From Aphrocallistes beatrix (lineage: Eukaryota > Porifera > Hexactinellida > Sceptrulophora > Aphrocallistidae), in NCBI GenBank assembly GCA_963281255.1, contig OY725491.1, positions 5,196,857 to 5,260,856 of the forward strand: DNA of 64,000 nucleotides, given 5' to 3'. Position 1 is the stretch's first letter. The number at the start of each line of letters is the position of its first letter. Positions 33,387 through 45,501 of this stretch are shown here, one piece after another. The notes beneath the pieces are model-generated. The model did no database searches and had not been told where the DNA came from. It saw only the letters and a list, made by a program, of their open reading frames with translations. The position numbers and the translations under genes were made by a program.

Positions 33387-35722
33387 GCCTACAACTCTAC
33401 CAAGCTATATCATTTGATGATTCTCGTAGAGTTAGGTGAGTGGGTATAATCGACAGCTTTTAATTTACCATCTGGTCGAGTATTTCTGTTAACTTAATGA
33501 TATTTTGAGTATTAAAATTAACAAGTTAATGTTGATTCTGTACTACTTAAATATATGATTAACAGACCAAATAAATACCTCCATAATTCATAAACATATG
33601 GCTATTCTCTCTACCATCCTACGATTAGTGCTAAACAGAATCAGATGTTTAGTATTACATTTTGATATTTCAGTTTGTGTGTGTGCCACGCATAGTTTCA
33701 AATCTAATATTTATTAACAGTTCAGTGATGGTGGTTTGTATCCCATTCATTACTAAATTATTTATTTATTCAGGTGAAATTATCTAAATTTATGATTCTA
33801 ATCATTTCCTTTGGTGTCATAGTCAATTTGAAAAGAAACTAGTATGTTACTGAATCGACGTGATTACACGCACAATCTTATTCAATTGTATATTGGACAG
33901 TAAAATATCAACAAACATCTTCAAGATATTCGTAGAAGAAATTAGCAATCATTTAAAATATTGACTACAGTATATTTGGCAAAATCTTACCAGTCTACCC
34001 TAATGGAATAACTGAATTCAATTAGAAGTAATCTATGAAATTCGACTACACTAGTGGTTCCAAAGTTTTTAAAATTGAAATTTGATCAATTAATTAAACT
34101 GAGAATGGCTAATATGCATAATAATAGGATCGAGGGCTAAAATTACAAATTAGACATTTGTCTACTAAATATTCTCAGATATTTCCCAAACTTCTCCCTA
34201 ATATTTCTAAAATAATTTCCTAAATATCTACCGTCTTTTCCTGAATAAGCACACCGGCGCTTATTTTTTCATGAACTTTATACCTCGGCGCTTATCCAAG
34301 CCCCGGGGTAGAAACAACCGGAACGCGGAAATTTTAAGGAGGATCAAGCGATTTAGTTGGTTAATTGAAAGGTAAACACGGACCCACTTAAATATTACAC
34401 TTTACTTACTATAGTAGTACGTACCGTATTTAACTGAATAAGCCCCCCGGAGCTAATTCAAGTCACCCGCGACGATATATTCAATATTCAAAACTCAGTT
34501 ACTTTTTTTCTTAATTAGTTCAAACTATATATACTTCAATTCAGTATAATTCTACTCTGGTGGAAGTTGAATGATCCAACTCCTGCAATCTCGCTGACTC
34601 ATCGACATTGGAATTAAGACATATTATCTATAATTTTGTAAATACTAGAAAAACAGTTTTTAGCCAGCGGTGGCATGTATGAGATTCATCACTTCCACTG
34701 GACCTCTCTTTGTCTGAAGTTGATGTTTTGACTCATTTTTCCACTCTAATATTAATTTTGTTGTTTGATCATTGATTACCTACAGTTTACAAGATCTATC
34801 TAAATCGGTATTTCTGAATTGTGGAGTGTTATACGTCTGAAGCAGAACTTTTACAGCATATGTAATTTACTTGCAACTATCATCAATGTGCCAAGCCTCC
34901 CTCATACTATGATCAATGATCATATGGAACCTCAGATCTTTTATCAAAAGAGCTTTATGACTATCATTATGACCAACAGATCCTCCTGAAGTCTAGTGTT
35001 CTATATGGAGGCTGTATTGTATATAAATGCCTTATAAGGGCTATATAGGTTTCCAATGCAAATGTCAATTATGTATGGAATCAATGGATTCTATACATAA
35101 TCGATATTTGCCTTAAAAAAACTCAATTCTCAAAGTGCAAAACAACCTTCTTCTATTACTACTGTTATGGATAAAAACAATTGCACTGGTCTATCATATG
35201 AAATTATATCTGATTGCATGGAGATATTCCAGGAAGAATTGATGTGGATTATTGCACAATGTTAAGAAAATTAGCACAAAGTACGTTCAGAATGAGTGAT
35301 TCAATTGCTTTATTAATTAGCTAAAATTTATAAAGTCGATTGTATTGCTTTGCAAGTGATTAGGAAGTTATCCCGGATAATGGCAAGTTATTTCACAAAA
35401 TGAATTGCTGAAGTGTGAGTTAAAGTCGTACAATTATTTTAAGAAATAAATTGTGTTCTTTGACGAACAAGGAAGGTCCAAAAATGCATTTAATTGCCAA
35501 ATATTGCTCGCCAAAAGAACAAAATTTGAGATGTTAATTGTTGCTCATTATCCCATTAAGAAGTAAGGCAATCAAATGCAAATAAACATGTCTATGTTTA
35601 ATTGCATTTAATTATTAATTTATTAATTAAAATAGAAATTGGATTTTCATTTAAGCAAGCGAGCACATTAAAAGGTAAATTAAAAGTAAAAAATAGCATA
35701 ATCGAAAATTAAATTACTTGAG
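33387..35722. other. No gene recognised
   Basis: AT-rich intergenic sequence. Fragments near 34250-34330 and 34420-34460 contain GAATAAGC-type motifs that look like decayed repeat ends. I see no exon. Confidence 0.4.
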
Positions 35723-36037
35723 CTAGGCATCATATTTGTCATGGAGGTTATCCAGTAGTTGTATCAGCTCAAAATGCAGCTTCGCTTCTTTCAAAACGAT
35801 GACCTCATGACATATGGTATCATATTCTCGTTTTAGCTGTTCTTTCTCGGCTTCCAGGGCTCTCTCATGCTGCTTTTTTTTATCCCGCTGAGCTTTATTA
35901 TATTGACTCATCTTCTTGAGTCGCCGAGTGTATTTGATGGCCTTGGCTTCGTACGGGGTGCAATTATTTGTTTTAATGAAATTATTGAGCTTTTTAATTT
36001 CTACATCTGCTATCAAGTTGGAAACAATTGGATCCAT
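35723..36037 (-). CDS. Small bZIP transcription factor, ATF4/CEBP-like, single exon
   Basis: A 104-residue protein. Residues 36-56 (YTRRLKKMSQYNKAQRDKKK and following) form a basic region resembling the N..A...R.KK pattern of ATF4/CEBPG-type bZIPs, with the AAxxxR consensus only partly kept (NKAQRDKKK). A heptad series follows (L, L, I, L, F at seven-residue steps through ALEAEKEQL, KREYDTI, CHEVIVL, KEAKLHF), giving a short zipper and probable dimerisation. No activation domain is visible, so it may act as a modulator or repressor. It would work in the nucleus. It has no neighbours within 4 kb. The replaced basic-region residues leave DNA specificity uncertain. Confidence 0.65.
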   Translation of the reverse strand: MDPIVSNLIADVEIKKLNNFIKTNNCTPYEAKAIKYTRRLKKMSQYNKAQRDKKKQHERALEAEKEQLKREYDTICHEVIVLKEAKLHFELIQLLDNLHDKYDA

Positions 36038-36728
36038 TTTGTTGTTGATTTGTTGTTATTTGAGTTGTATTTAAATTGTTCGTTTCCATCTTCTATATAT
36101 ACTATCAGAACACCAGAATCTAGAGACGAAACAAATTATTATATTATATAATTATAACAGTTTGGAAGTAGCACTAACAATGTATTAGACTTGTTAATTC
36201 TGAAAATCAGTAGAAGTGGAATGAATTTAAGATGTCGAAACTTATAGTATCGAAAGCATCAAACCACCCAAAGTCATGATAAGGTTTTTCAAGGTTGGCG
36301 TGGGAATAGATTTCAATACCCATTCCCACAGGAAAACACATAAACCCACAGAAACCCGCAGAAGCCCACATGTGGGAATACCATAGGTTTAAAGTCATTC
36401 CCATTCCCATCCCATATGGGAATACCCACAAATGGCACTCTAATACATTGTTTGTATTTGATGTGTTCGCGAACACACCAAATAATAATGATGTATTCGC
36501 GAACACACTAAATTATCTAATACACTGCAACATACATACTGGATTTCTAAAGATGGCAACAGATTTCTAAGATACGGGCACAAAAATGGTGCCCGTATCA
36601 TGGAGGTTCGGATCTCGGAGGTTCGACTGTACTAATAAAACAATGTTCACAGAGCTCTCGCGACAAATACTCCCAGCTATCCATTGAAATAGAGGGTGTC
36701 CCAAGAGTATTTCCTGGTTTATTATTAA
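36038..36728. other. Upstream of the bZIP gene; short palindromes and MITE end
   Basis: Contains GTGTTCGCGAACAC (36463-36476) and a one-mismatch copy about 30 bp later, plus GTGGGAATACC-type repeats at 36300-36430. A pogo-like terminus (GGAGGTTCGACTGTA) lies near 36616. No coding is evident. Confidence 0.5.
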
Positions 36729-37211
36729 TAAGCGCGCTGCGCGGCTGGCAGACACTGAGTCCGCCGGAGGAAAAAAAAAGATTAATTATAAGGGAGATAA
36801 CATCTCTTAATATGGGTATCTTACTGTTATAATCGATATCATTCGAAAAATCATCAAATTTGTCAGTTTTCAAATTTTTTGGATGCGTAATGATGACGTC
36901 ATAACAGAGTGATGAGTCATCATTTTTTGATGAAAGTTGTATCTTATTTGAGATATATTAAGATTCATATTCTATTAAAATCTCAGCCTTCTATCAAATA
37001 TAATGACTGAGTTGTAGTCGAAAAACTGAAATTTCTAATTATAAAAAAGGTGACGATGACGTCATAATTCCATGATGAGGCGACATTTTCGTCTGAACTC
37101 AGAACTTAGTGGAGCCATATGCCAAAAATCAGCATTCTGTGCATGGCAGTTTCTTCAATCAATTCGTTACATATATATATATAAACAATAATCGAGATTT
37201 AATAGTAAGGA
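36729..37211 (-). mobile_element. Family A element (A5)
   Basis: Reverse-oriented, with a shortened hairpin (AAGCGCGCTGCGCGGCTGGC). An A-tract replaces part of the adjacent segment. The TGACGTCA site and the terminal TTTAATAGTAAGGA are present. Confidence 0.75.
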
Positions 37212-38880
37212 TTAGTAATTGTACAACCGGAAAAAAACTGACACTCTGTATACCGTTAAATACAAAACCGGCGAGCAAATGCCAATTTTTTGGTCGTAAT
37301 TTTTTTCAAAAAACCCACCCAAAGCAATTATTGTACAAGTATTTAGAATTTATTAGTAGTAACATTGTTGATCACTTATAACGTCGGCTGCTATAAAATT
37401 CTATTGCATTGTCTCTACTTTGTAATAGGTTAGTTACAGGACAAGATAATTAAGTTAAAGTGGTTTTGTTTGAGATATCTAATCTATCGAGCTTGCTTTG
37501 CATTAAGATGATATTTGCTATAGATATTAACTTCAGACTGCTATTCTAACATGTACAATCAATGACTCCACGACCTGTAATCCAGATAAAAACATCCCAG
37601 GATAACATATTTTCACGAATAATCACTATTTGATATTTTACATAAAAAGTTTAACATGCTACTAAGAGACTTCATAGAATGATGTTAATCCTGCCCGTAA
37701 AAACAAGTACTACTTCGTGTCTGATCAGGAAAAACATACCACTGTAACAACCTACAAGTACAGTCAGTGTATCCAAAGCAAAGCCATATGTTGGCTATTC
37801 GGCCTTATCTTTCTTGATAAGCTGTGTAGGAGATGGGTTCACCTCAATTAAAAATCAATTAATACAACCTTTCTGGTGTTGTTATTGTATGAAGTTGGAT
37901 TTCAATTTTTTACTACATAGGTAAGAACTACCACTCTGGCGATCTCTACAGATCAACAGGATAGCGTTTATAGGCCAGATTGTAGAACTGCGATAGCAAT
38001 AATCTGATAGGAAGCATATGCTGGGAGTCATCATCAACCATAAATCCTGCCTATCAGCAAGCATACAGGGAGAACCGACTCCTGTTGATTATAACAAAAT
38101 TAAGTATAGTAGTTTCCGATATATGAAAGTTTACGATTTCACTAAATGTTTCCTTATATCCGAACCTGCTGTATCAACAAAAACACAACACTGGATGTGA
38201 GTTTAAATGTCAGAAATACCTTAAGGTGTTGTTAAAAATACCTGTTAAAAATAGGAAAGCCAAATTCAGGCAGACATCCGGGAGTTCATCTCAATAATGA
38301 CAAAATAAAATGTAGTCAACTCGTATATAGTATAGAACCACAATTTTTGAATGACTTTCGAAAATTCTAATAGTGCATCTAATGACTCAAAAAAAATTCT
38401 TAGAACTGATACTTGCTTATATCCAATTGTTTTAGAACCAAAATTATAAAAGATGCGATTCTACTAAAATTTCTTATATCCGAAATCTACTGTACACTTT
38501 TGATGATGAACAGACATTTAAATTCAAATTCTTCATTGAATCGTTGAGCAAAATGATATCAGATACTCGACATTTGAAATATTAAATCCAACGAACGACT
38601 TTGATTTCATTGCGCAATTCTTCTTTGAAAGTTAAAAGAGACTATATATTAAGATTCCATATATAATATTCTATAACTGCTACCCAGGTCTAATTGAAAG
38701 ATGTACAGTCAGTTTTCCCTAATTAGAGAAAAAACACCATTAACCAACCTATCTAATTCTTCACTCTTCCTCAATAGTTCACCTGGGACAAAGTACTCAT
38801 GGTAGACAATTAGAGAGAACAACCTGTACTATTTTTTAGATTTATTGATGAGAGTAATCACTTTCAATTATATTGCTTTC
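37212..38880. other. No gene recognised
   Basis: AT-rich intergenic sequence with only short frames lacking motifs. Confidence 0.4.
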
Positions 38881-40977
38881 ATAAGGCATTCTTTCATTTA
38901 TTTTCAAAGTAAACAAATAATTTATCATATCGATCTGAAAACATGATACTTGAAATCTACAACCTTGAAAACTCCATGTCAACCGTTGAAAGCTAGTTTC
39001 TAGCATATTTTTGTAATTTGTTTACTTTATGTATCTAATGTAAACAAAGTTAACAAATAATTTATCATATTGATAGCAACACGTGTTGCAACACATGTTG
39101 CGACACATGTTGCGACACATGTTGCAACACATGTTGCGACACATGTTGCAACACATGTTGCGACACGTGTTGCAACACATGTTGCGACACATGTTGCAAC
39201 ACATGTTGCAACACGTGTTGCGACACATGTTGCAACACATGTTGCGACACATGTTGCAACACGTGTTGCAACACATGTTGCGACACATGTTGCAACACAT
39301 GTTGCGACACATGTTGCGACACGTGTTGCAACACATGTTGCAACACATGTTGCGACACATGTTGCAACACGTGTTGCGACACATGTTGCAACACGTGTTG
39401 CGACACATGTTGCAACACATGTTGTTTACTTTTTACTTTATTTGTTTACTTTGATTAGAATAGATACATAAAGTAAACAAATTACAAAAATTAGCTAGAA
39501 ACTAGCTTTCAACGGTTGACATGGGATTTTCAGGGGTGTAGATTTCGAATATCATATTTCTAGTTCGATATGATAAATTATTTGTTTACTTAGTTTAGAA
39601 TAGATACATAAAGTAAACAAATTACAAAAATATGCTAGAAACTAGCTTTCAACGGTTGACATGGGGTTTTCAGGGGTGTAGATTTCGAATATCATATTTT
39701 CAGATCGATATGATAAATTATTTGTTTACATTAGATAGATAAAGTAAACAAATTACAAAAAATTGGCTAGAAACTAGCTTTCAACGGTTGACATGGGGTT
39801 TTCAGGGGTGTAGATTTCGAATATCATATTTTCAGATCGATATGATAAATTATTTGTTTACTTTGTTTACATTAGATAGATAAAGTAAACAAATTACAAA
39901 AATATGCTAGAAACTAGCTTTCAACGGTTGACATGGGGTTTTCAGGGGTGTAGATTTCGAATATCATATTTTCAGATCGATATGATAAATTATTTGTTTA
40001 CTTTGTTTACATTAGATAGATAAAGTAAACAAATTACAAAAATATGCTAGAAACTAGCTTTCAACGGTTGACATGGGGTTTTCAGGGGTGTAGATTTCGA
40101 ATATCATATTTTCAGTTCGATATGATAAATTATTTGTTTACTTTGTTTAGAATAGATACATAAAGTAAACAAATTAAAAAAATTGGCTAGAAACTAGCTT
40201 TCAACGGTTGGCATGGGGTTTTCAGGGGTGTAGATTTCGAATATCATATTTTCAGATCGATATGATAAATTATTTGTTTACTTTGTTTACATTAGATAGA
40301 TAAAGTAAACAAATTACAAAAATATGCTAGAAACTAGCTTTCAACGGTTGACATGGGGTTTTCAGGGGTGTAGATTTCGAATATCATATTTTCAGATCGA
40401 TATGATAAATTATTTGTTTACTTTGTTTACATTAGATAGATAAAGTAAACAAATTACAAAAATATGCTAGAAACTAGCTTTCAACGGTTGACATGGGGTT
40501 TTCAGGGGTGTAGATTTCGAATATCATATTTTCAGTTCGATATGATAAATTATTTGTTTACTTTGTTTAGAATAGATACATAAAGTAAACAAATTAAAAA
40601 AATTGGCTAGAAACTAGCTTTCAACGGTTGGCATGGGGTTTTCAGGGGTGTAGATTTCGAATATCATATTTTCAGATCGATATGATAAATTATTTGTTTA
40701 CTTTGTTTAGAATAGATACATAAAGTAAACAAATTAAAAAAATTGGCTAGAAACTAGCTTTCAACGGTTGGCATGGGGTTTTCAGGGGTGTAGATTTCGA
40801 ATATCATATTTTCAGTTCGATATGATAAATTATTTGTTTACTTTGTTTAGAATAGATACATAAAGTAAACAAATTAAAAAAATTGGCTAGAAACTAGCTT
40901 TCAACGGTTGGCATGGGGTTTTCAGGGGTGTAGATTTCGAATATCATATTTTCAGATCGATATGATAAATTATGAGT
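38881..40977. repeat. Family B unit array (B3), inverted around a satellite
   Basis: One ~140-bp unit lies in reverse at 38905-39072. After the 12-bp satellite, eleven units in forward orientation run from about 39430 to 40977. The units show two subtypes (ATTAGATAGATAAAG with ATATGCTAG, and GAATAGATACATAAAG with ATTGGCTAG). They alternate with a ~420-bp, three-unit higher-order period, for example 40113 and 40533. No Helitron-like ends are seen. Confidence 0.9.
39075..39424. repeat. 12-bp palindromic satellite, tetramer TGCA/TGCG
   Basis: About 29 units of ACAC(A/G)TGTTGC(A/G). The core with G is the palindrome ACACGTGT and the tetramer TGCA is self-complementary. Open frames on both strands come from the 12-bp period. 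Confidence 0.97.
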
Positions 40978-41031
40978 TAATTGAATTTGCATTTATACGA
41001 AATATTTCGTTGTTGACTCGAATACGTAGTG

Positions 41032-41218
41032 CAGTAGAACTCGGTTAGTACATACTCGGATAATACCTTCTTTGGTTTAGTAAGTACTCATTTCTTTGAA
41101 CTAAAATCCATCTATAATATAGATGGACATGTAGTACAAACTAGGTCAGTACGTACTTACGGATAGTACGTACTAATAATTCCTTCCCGAAGGGGTACGT
41201 CTTATCCGAGTTCTACTG
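41032..41218. mobile_element. Pogo/Tigger-like MITE
   Basis: The ends CAGTAGAACTCGGTTAGTAC and, on the right, ATCCGAGTTCTACTG are imperfect inverted repeats. TA follows on the right (41219-41220). The interior holds AGTACGTACT-type palindromes. Confidence 0.75.
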
Positions 41219-41871
41219 TATCTTGACTTCAAGATGCTTGAATTTGGCCAGTAAGCAGTTATCTACTTATTTAAGAGCACAACAATTCAGATAGGTTCGA
41301 CATCTTTATCAAGCCGGACAACTCACACTGGCACGAAACCTCATTTTGGTGATATTGACGCTTTTTGTTGATGATAGGGTACAAGAAAGTATTATTGACC
41401 TAATCGAACCTATTAATTCGATTAAGATGGTCAGAAAGTTTGTAAGGCTTCAGATCCACAGAGTGTGACGTCATCGCAGTTATGCTACAATTTCCAAAAT
41501 ATTAGTAAATAGAATATATCCAAGAAAATGAGATGTTTAATCATCTTCTGGCAAGATAAGTGAATTTACAAGTATTTCTTGGTCACTAATATCTTCAATC
41601 AAAACACGCTAGCGGCTGGGACAGATTTATTTGCCTCTCTATTAAGAGGAGTGGGTCGCTCTGACACAGCAATCGGGTAAAAACATCCTAAAGTTATCTT
41701 CAAAATAGCTACTACTACAGCACAAACTTCACCCAAACTAATATAATCATTAAAATTACAGATAAATTCCAAGTAATGATTGAAATTAACATTGGATGGA
41801 GTGGGACACATGTATTGTACAATATGTAACAAGTATTATCTGTATTAGTTGTCTTGAGGGCTAGTCTTTAT
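41219..41871. other. No gene recognised
   Basis: A 77-codon minus-strand frame (41599-41832) has no family resemblance. The stretch is the 3' flank of the transporter pseudogene. Confidence 0.4.
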
Positions 41872-43331
41872 TTACAACGTAAATGTATCCCGTACCAACA
41901 TGTTGGAACATTTAAAGGGTAGAAATAATGTATTTTTTTCAAACAAGACTTCAATCTCATCCAAACTTTTGTTTTTCGTTTCCGGAATGAATAGCAACAC
42001 ATAGATTACACTAATCAATAGGAAGATAAGAAACACAATGTAAGCTCCGAGCAGTGTTACGAGGTAAGGGAACAGTAGAGCCTGGGCTCCGGAAAAAAAG
42101 AGAAAAAATAAAACTGAGATACTAGCACCGATTGATCGAAACATTGGTGGGAAGAGATTCCCTTACGACTATCCATGGTATTAGAGTCCATCCAATCCCA
42201 AAAGAACCTTTAAAGATTACTCGTGCAATTACAGGAAGCAGAGTGATGTATTCGCAGAAGACCTCACTATCCAATCCGTTCTTGGAGAGGTTAGGGAAGG
42301 ATGAGGTAGGTGTGTCGTAGCAATAAAGCCATGAGCGATTTATCCCAAAAAAGTATGCAGAATTCATTATATGGCTGAAGCAGATTCCAAATGACGACAA
42401 TATCAAAAGAATCTTTCTTCCAACTTTATCAATAATGCAGGTACTTATAGATGATGTGAAGAATTGAGCAAAGGTGGGAAGGAGTGGTGCCACTTTTGGA
42501 GCGATTATGCGACTAGTGTTAAGAATGCTTACTGAATACGTATTAACAACTGTAGTACCGGTTAATACAACAAATGCGAAAAGCAACCCTATTTAGAGAA
42601 CAGTCTTCAGTTTGTTTTTTCCTTAAATAATGTAACAAATCGCTGGTAAAAGTGTCAGAGAAATTCTCTTCTACAACTGGTTTAATCTCGTCAAATTCAG
42701 CCCGGGAATCATGGGTGGGACCTCTCAGATATTGGAGAGCTCTTTTATCTTCCTTTTGTGTCACTAACCAGTTCGGGGAATAAGGTTGGAAGAAGAAAGT
42801 ACCTGAATAAGGAGAACCATGATACATACCACTGCTAACCATCTGAATGTTAAGAATATGCATAAAAAGTAACTTGAATAAAGTTGTTGAAAAAGCTTCC
42901 AAAAAAGTCCTTTCATGTTAGTTGGGAATATATCTGCTACATAAACAGATATTATAGAACAAAGAGCACCATTTGCAATACCAGTGTCAGACTGCTTCCT
43001 AACAACATAATGCTCCAGTTATTCCCAAATGCTATCAAAACCCAACCTAGGGCATTATGTATTGTAAAGAAGATCAAGAGTGCCATTTTATCTCACATAT
43101 CGACTAGGAAATAAGCGAAAATGGCTCCAAATATTGCGAAGAAGTACTGAAGCGAACCAAATATAGGAAAGGTAATATCATCAAGAATTTCTAGATTCTT
43201 AATATCCTCTTCAATGGGGGATGGATATCCGAGACTGTATAAAGTTCCAAGGTTGCAGCAGTTGTGGATAGAAGTACCAGAATTGTTCTTTGCCTACTCT
43301 TCTTTTTGAATTTGTCTTCGTATCGCGACAT
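41872..43331 (-). pseudogene. SLC2-type (MFS) sugar transporter pseudogene
   Basis: The ATG at 43331 begins MSRYEDKFKKKSRQRTILVL. Later segments are recognisable in shifting frames: helix-rich stretches, PNWLVTQKEDKRALQYLRGP (the usual ESPRWL...A...L..LRG block), IIDKVGRKILLI (DRvGRR), IPWIVVRESLPTNV (PWf...E.fPt.vR) and PETKNKSLDEIE, the SLC2 C-terminal signature. At least three frameshifts and an in-frame stop near 43100 (VDM-stop-DKMAL, where D..GRr is expected) disrupt it. It has no introns, suggesting a retrocopy or an old single-exon gene. It is not functional as read. Confidence 0.88.
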
Positions 43332-43750
43332 TTTTATATAATGTTTTAAACCAGTTAATTTTTATAAAGTTTCGAAGTTATTTATATATGATACGGCACC
43401 TATTATTTAGGTTCACCATATACGATTCTTAACGTTGTGTGAACGCAATGCACCCACCAAAGCAACATTTCATGCATGATTTTATTTCAATAATAAAAGA
43501 CGTAGCGAACCGCTTTTCTCTATAATGATTTGAATTAATTTCTACTCTAGATAAAATTCCCAAATATGTGATATAGTGGATACGCTAAATGGGAATACGC
43601 TATAAATAATATAGGTACATCATATAAGAACATTTTCCTATGTTAGGCTCTAATTCTAAACTGGTAGATAAAGAGTTTGATTAAAACAAACTACAGCAAT
43701 TTGTTCGAGCAAACTAGTATTTTCGCCATTATCTACCAGTTTAATTGGCT
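43332..43750. other. No gene recognised
   Basis: AT-rich 5' flank of the transporter pseudogene, with no structured feature seen. Confidence 0.4.
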
Positions 43751-44060
43751 AACTCATTTCAACCATAACTCATCCGTTTTAAGCGATAAAGGCTGAAATT
43801 TTAATAGAATGTGTATATTAATATATCTCACATATGATGACTCATCACTCTGTCATGACGTCATCATTACGCATCAAAAAAAATTAAAAATGCAAATTTG
43901 GCGATTTTTCGAGCGATATCGATTATAACAGTAAGACAGACGTAATTAGAGATGCTATCTCCCTTATAATTAATCAATGTGAGCCTAGGCGTCCAAAGGG
44001 CACCTCTGGCGGACACAGTGTCCGTCAGCCGCGCAGCGCAAGCAAGCGAAGCGCGCTTGT
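43751..44060 (+). mobile_element. Family A element, 5'-truncated (A6)
   Basis: Starts within the body (AGGCTGAAATTTTAATAGAA), keeps the TGACGTCA site and ends with the full hairpin and CGCGCTTGT at 44060. Confidence 0.8.
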
Positions 44061-44320
44061 TATTGATATCTCGTAATCAGCTCAGGTTAGACATGGAAAA
44101 TGTATCACTGTTAAATAGGAAGTAGTATTTTGGAGTCCATTGGTCATGTTACCTTACCTCAATTATGTATGGAATGTGAGTTATGTGGTTTTCACACCTG
44201 TTTTTTACAGATTAGAGATACATTTTAAAGCATTATTAAGCTATGGTTTCAGAGAAAATCAAGGTGGGCCGGGTTGATTTGAATCGAGAAAAAAATCCTA
44301 GTGTTTTAATATATAAGATG
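44061..44320 (-). mobile_element. Terminal stub of family B
   Basis: AATCCTAGTGTTTTAATATA at 44295-44316 is the reversed left end of family B. The rest back to 44061 has no recognisable family B body. Confidence 0.5.
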
Positions 44321-44336
44321 ATCATCTGAGTTATTT

Positions 44337-44472
44337 GGGCATACCTAATTTACGGGACGAGACGAGTCAAGATGCCTAATTTACGGGACGGGACAGAAAA
44401 GGTGCCTAATTTACGGGACGGGACGAGTTAAGATGCCTAATTTACGGGACGTCCCGTAAATTAGGCATGCCC
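44337..44472. mobile_element. Mini MITE built from repeats of its own end, with 9-bp target duplication
   Basis: The ends are GGGCATACCTAATTTACGGG and CCCGTAAATTAGGCATGCCC. Flanking copies of GAGTTATTT at 44328-44336 and 44473-44481 are identical, a 9-bp duplication as in Mutator-like elements. The interior is four direct copies of GCCTAATTTACGGGACG followed by the inverted end. Confidence 0.85.
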
Positions 44473-44515
44473 GAGTTATTTTTGACAATAGTAATAGCAA
44501 TATGCATTTTCGGCA

Positions 44516-45490
44516 GGAGCGCCTGCATTTGTCCGACATGTATTCCGGCATTTATCTGACAACTTTTGAAATTCGCCCCAGAAATTTCGTCTCCGAAAAC
44601 CTAAGTTGTATAGATAATGTGTAATAATGGAGGAAGCGGGTGCGTGTGGAATTAGGATCAATGGGACGAGGGTGGAATTGCATTTGAAAGGAGGAATGGA
44701 GCTCGAAACCAGGTTTAAAGGAGGGTTTTGAGGTGGAGAATTAAAGTATTCACGTGATATCATGGCATTTTAAGCGTATGAAAATGTAATCATGGGATTT
44801 TGTAAAACAGCCGTAGTTTATGTACTACTAGCTTGTACTGTCTGTAGCTGTCTTGGTTTTTAGTTGCTATGACTCAAATCATCCGAAAAATGGAAAATAT
44901 AGGGCGTGTCAGACAAATGACAACATAGAGGAATAGTAGTCGGACACATGCCAACATCTAAAAATCGGACAAATGCAGGCGCTCCTTGTCTGACAACCTT
45001 TCCTCTATGTTGTCATTTGTCTGACACGCCCTATATTTTACATTTTTCGGATGATTTGAGTCATAGCAGCTAAAAACTGAAGACAGCTACAGACAGTACA
45101 AGCTAGTAGTACATAAACTACGGCTGTTGTACAAAATCCCATGATTACATTATCATACGCCTAAAACGTCATGATATCACGTGAATACTTTAATTCTCCA
45201 CCTCAAAACCCTCCTTTACACCTGGTTTCGAGCTCCATTCCTCCTTTCAAATGCAATTCGGCCTTCGTCCCATTCATCTTATTTCCACAACTGAAAGCAC
45301 TCACTTCCTCCATGACGTATTACACATTGTCGATGCAACTTAGGTTTCCGGGGGGAACGAATATTCTGGATACGAAATTCCCGGGGACGAATTTGAAAAG
45401 CTGTCGAACCAATGCCAACATAGAGAAAAGTTGTCGGACAAATGACAGCATTAAAATTCGTACAAATACCTACATATGGTGTTGGACAAG
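44516..45490. mobile_element. Large foldback: two head-to-head copies of an inverted-repeat element
   Basis: The first copy, 44516-44985, is bounded by GGAGCGCCTGCATTTGTCCG and its complement. A second inverted copy from about 44998 to 45490 mirrors it for more than 400 bp (GTTGTCATTTGTCTGACACG, ATGATATCACGTGAATACTT) and ends with a diverged terminus. Similar GCATTTGTTAGAAT-type ends occur near 52300. No coding is present. Confidence 0.8.
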
Positions 45491-45501
45491 TGCAGCGTCC
45501 T

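Noticed and set aside
39022-39471. Frames with CCNMCRNM or HVATHVAT repeats
   Set aside because: By-product of the TGCA satellite.
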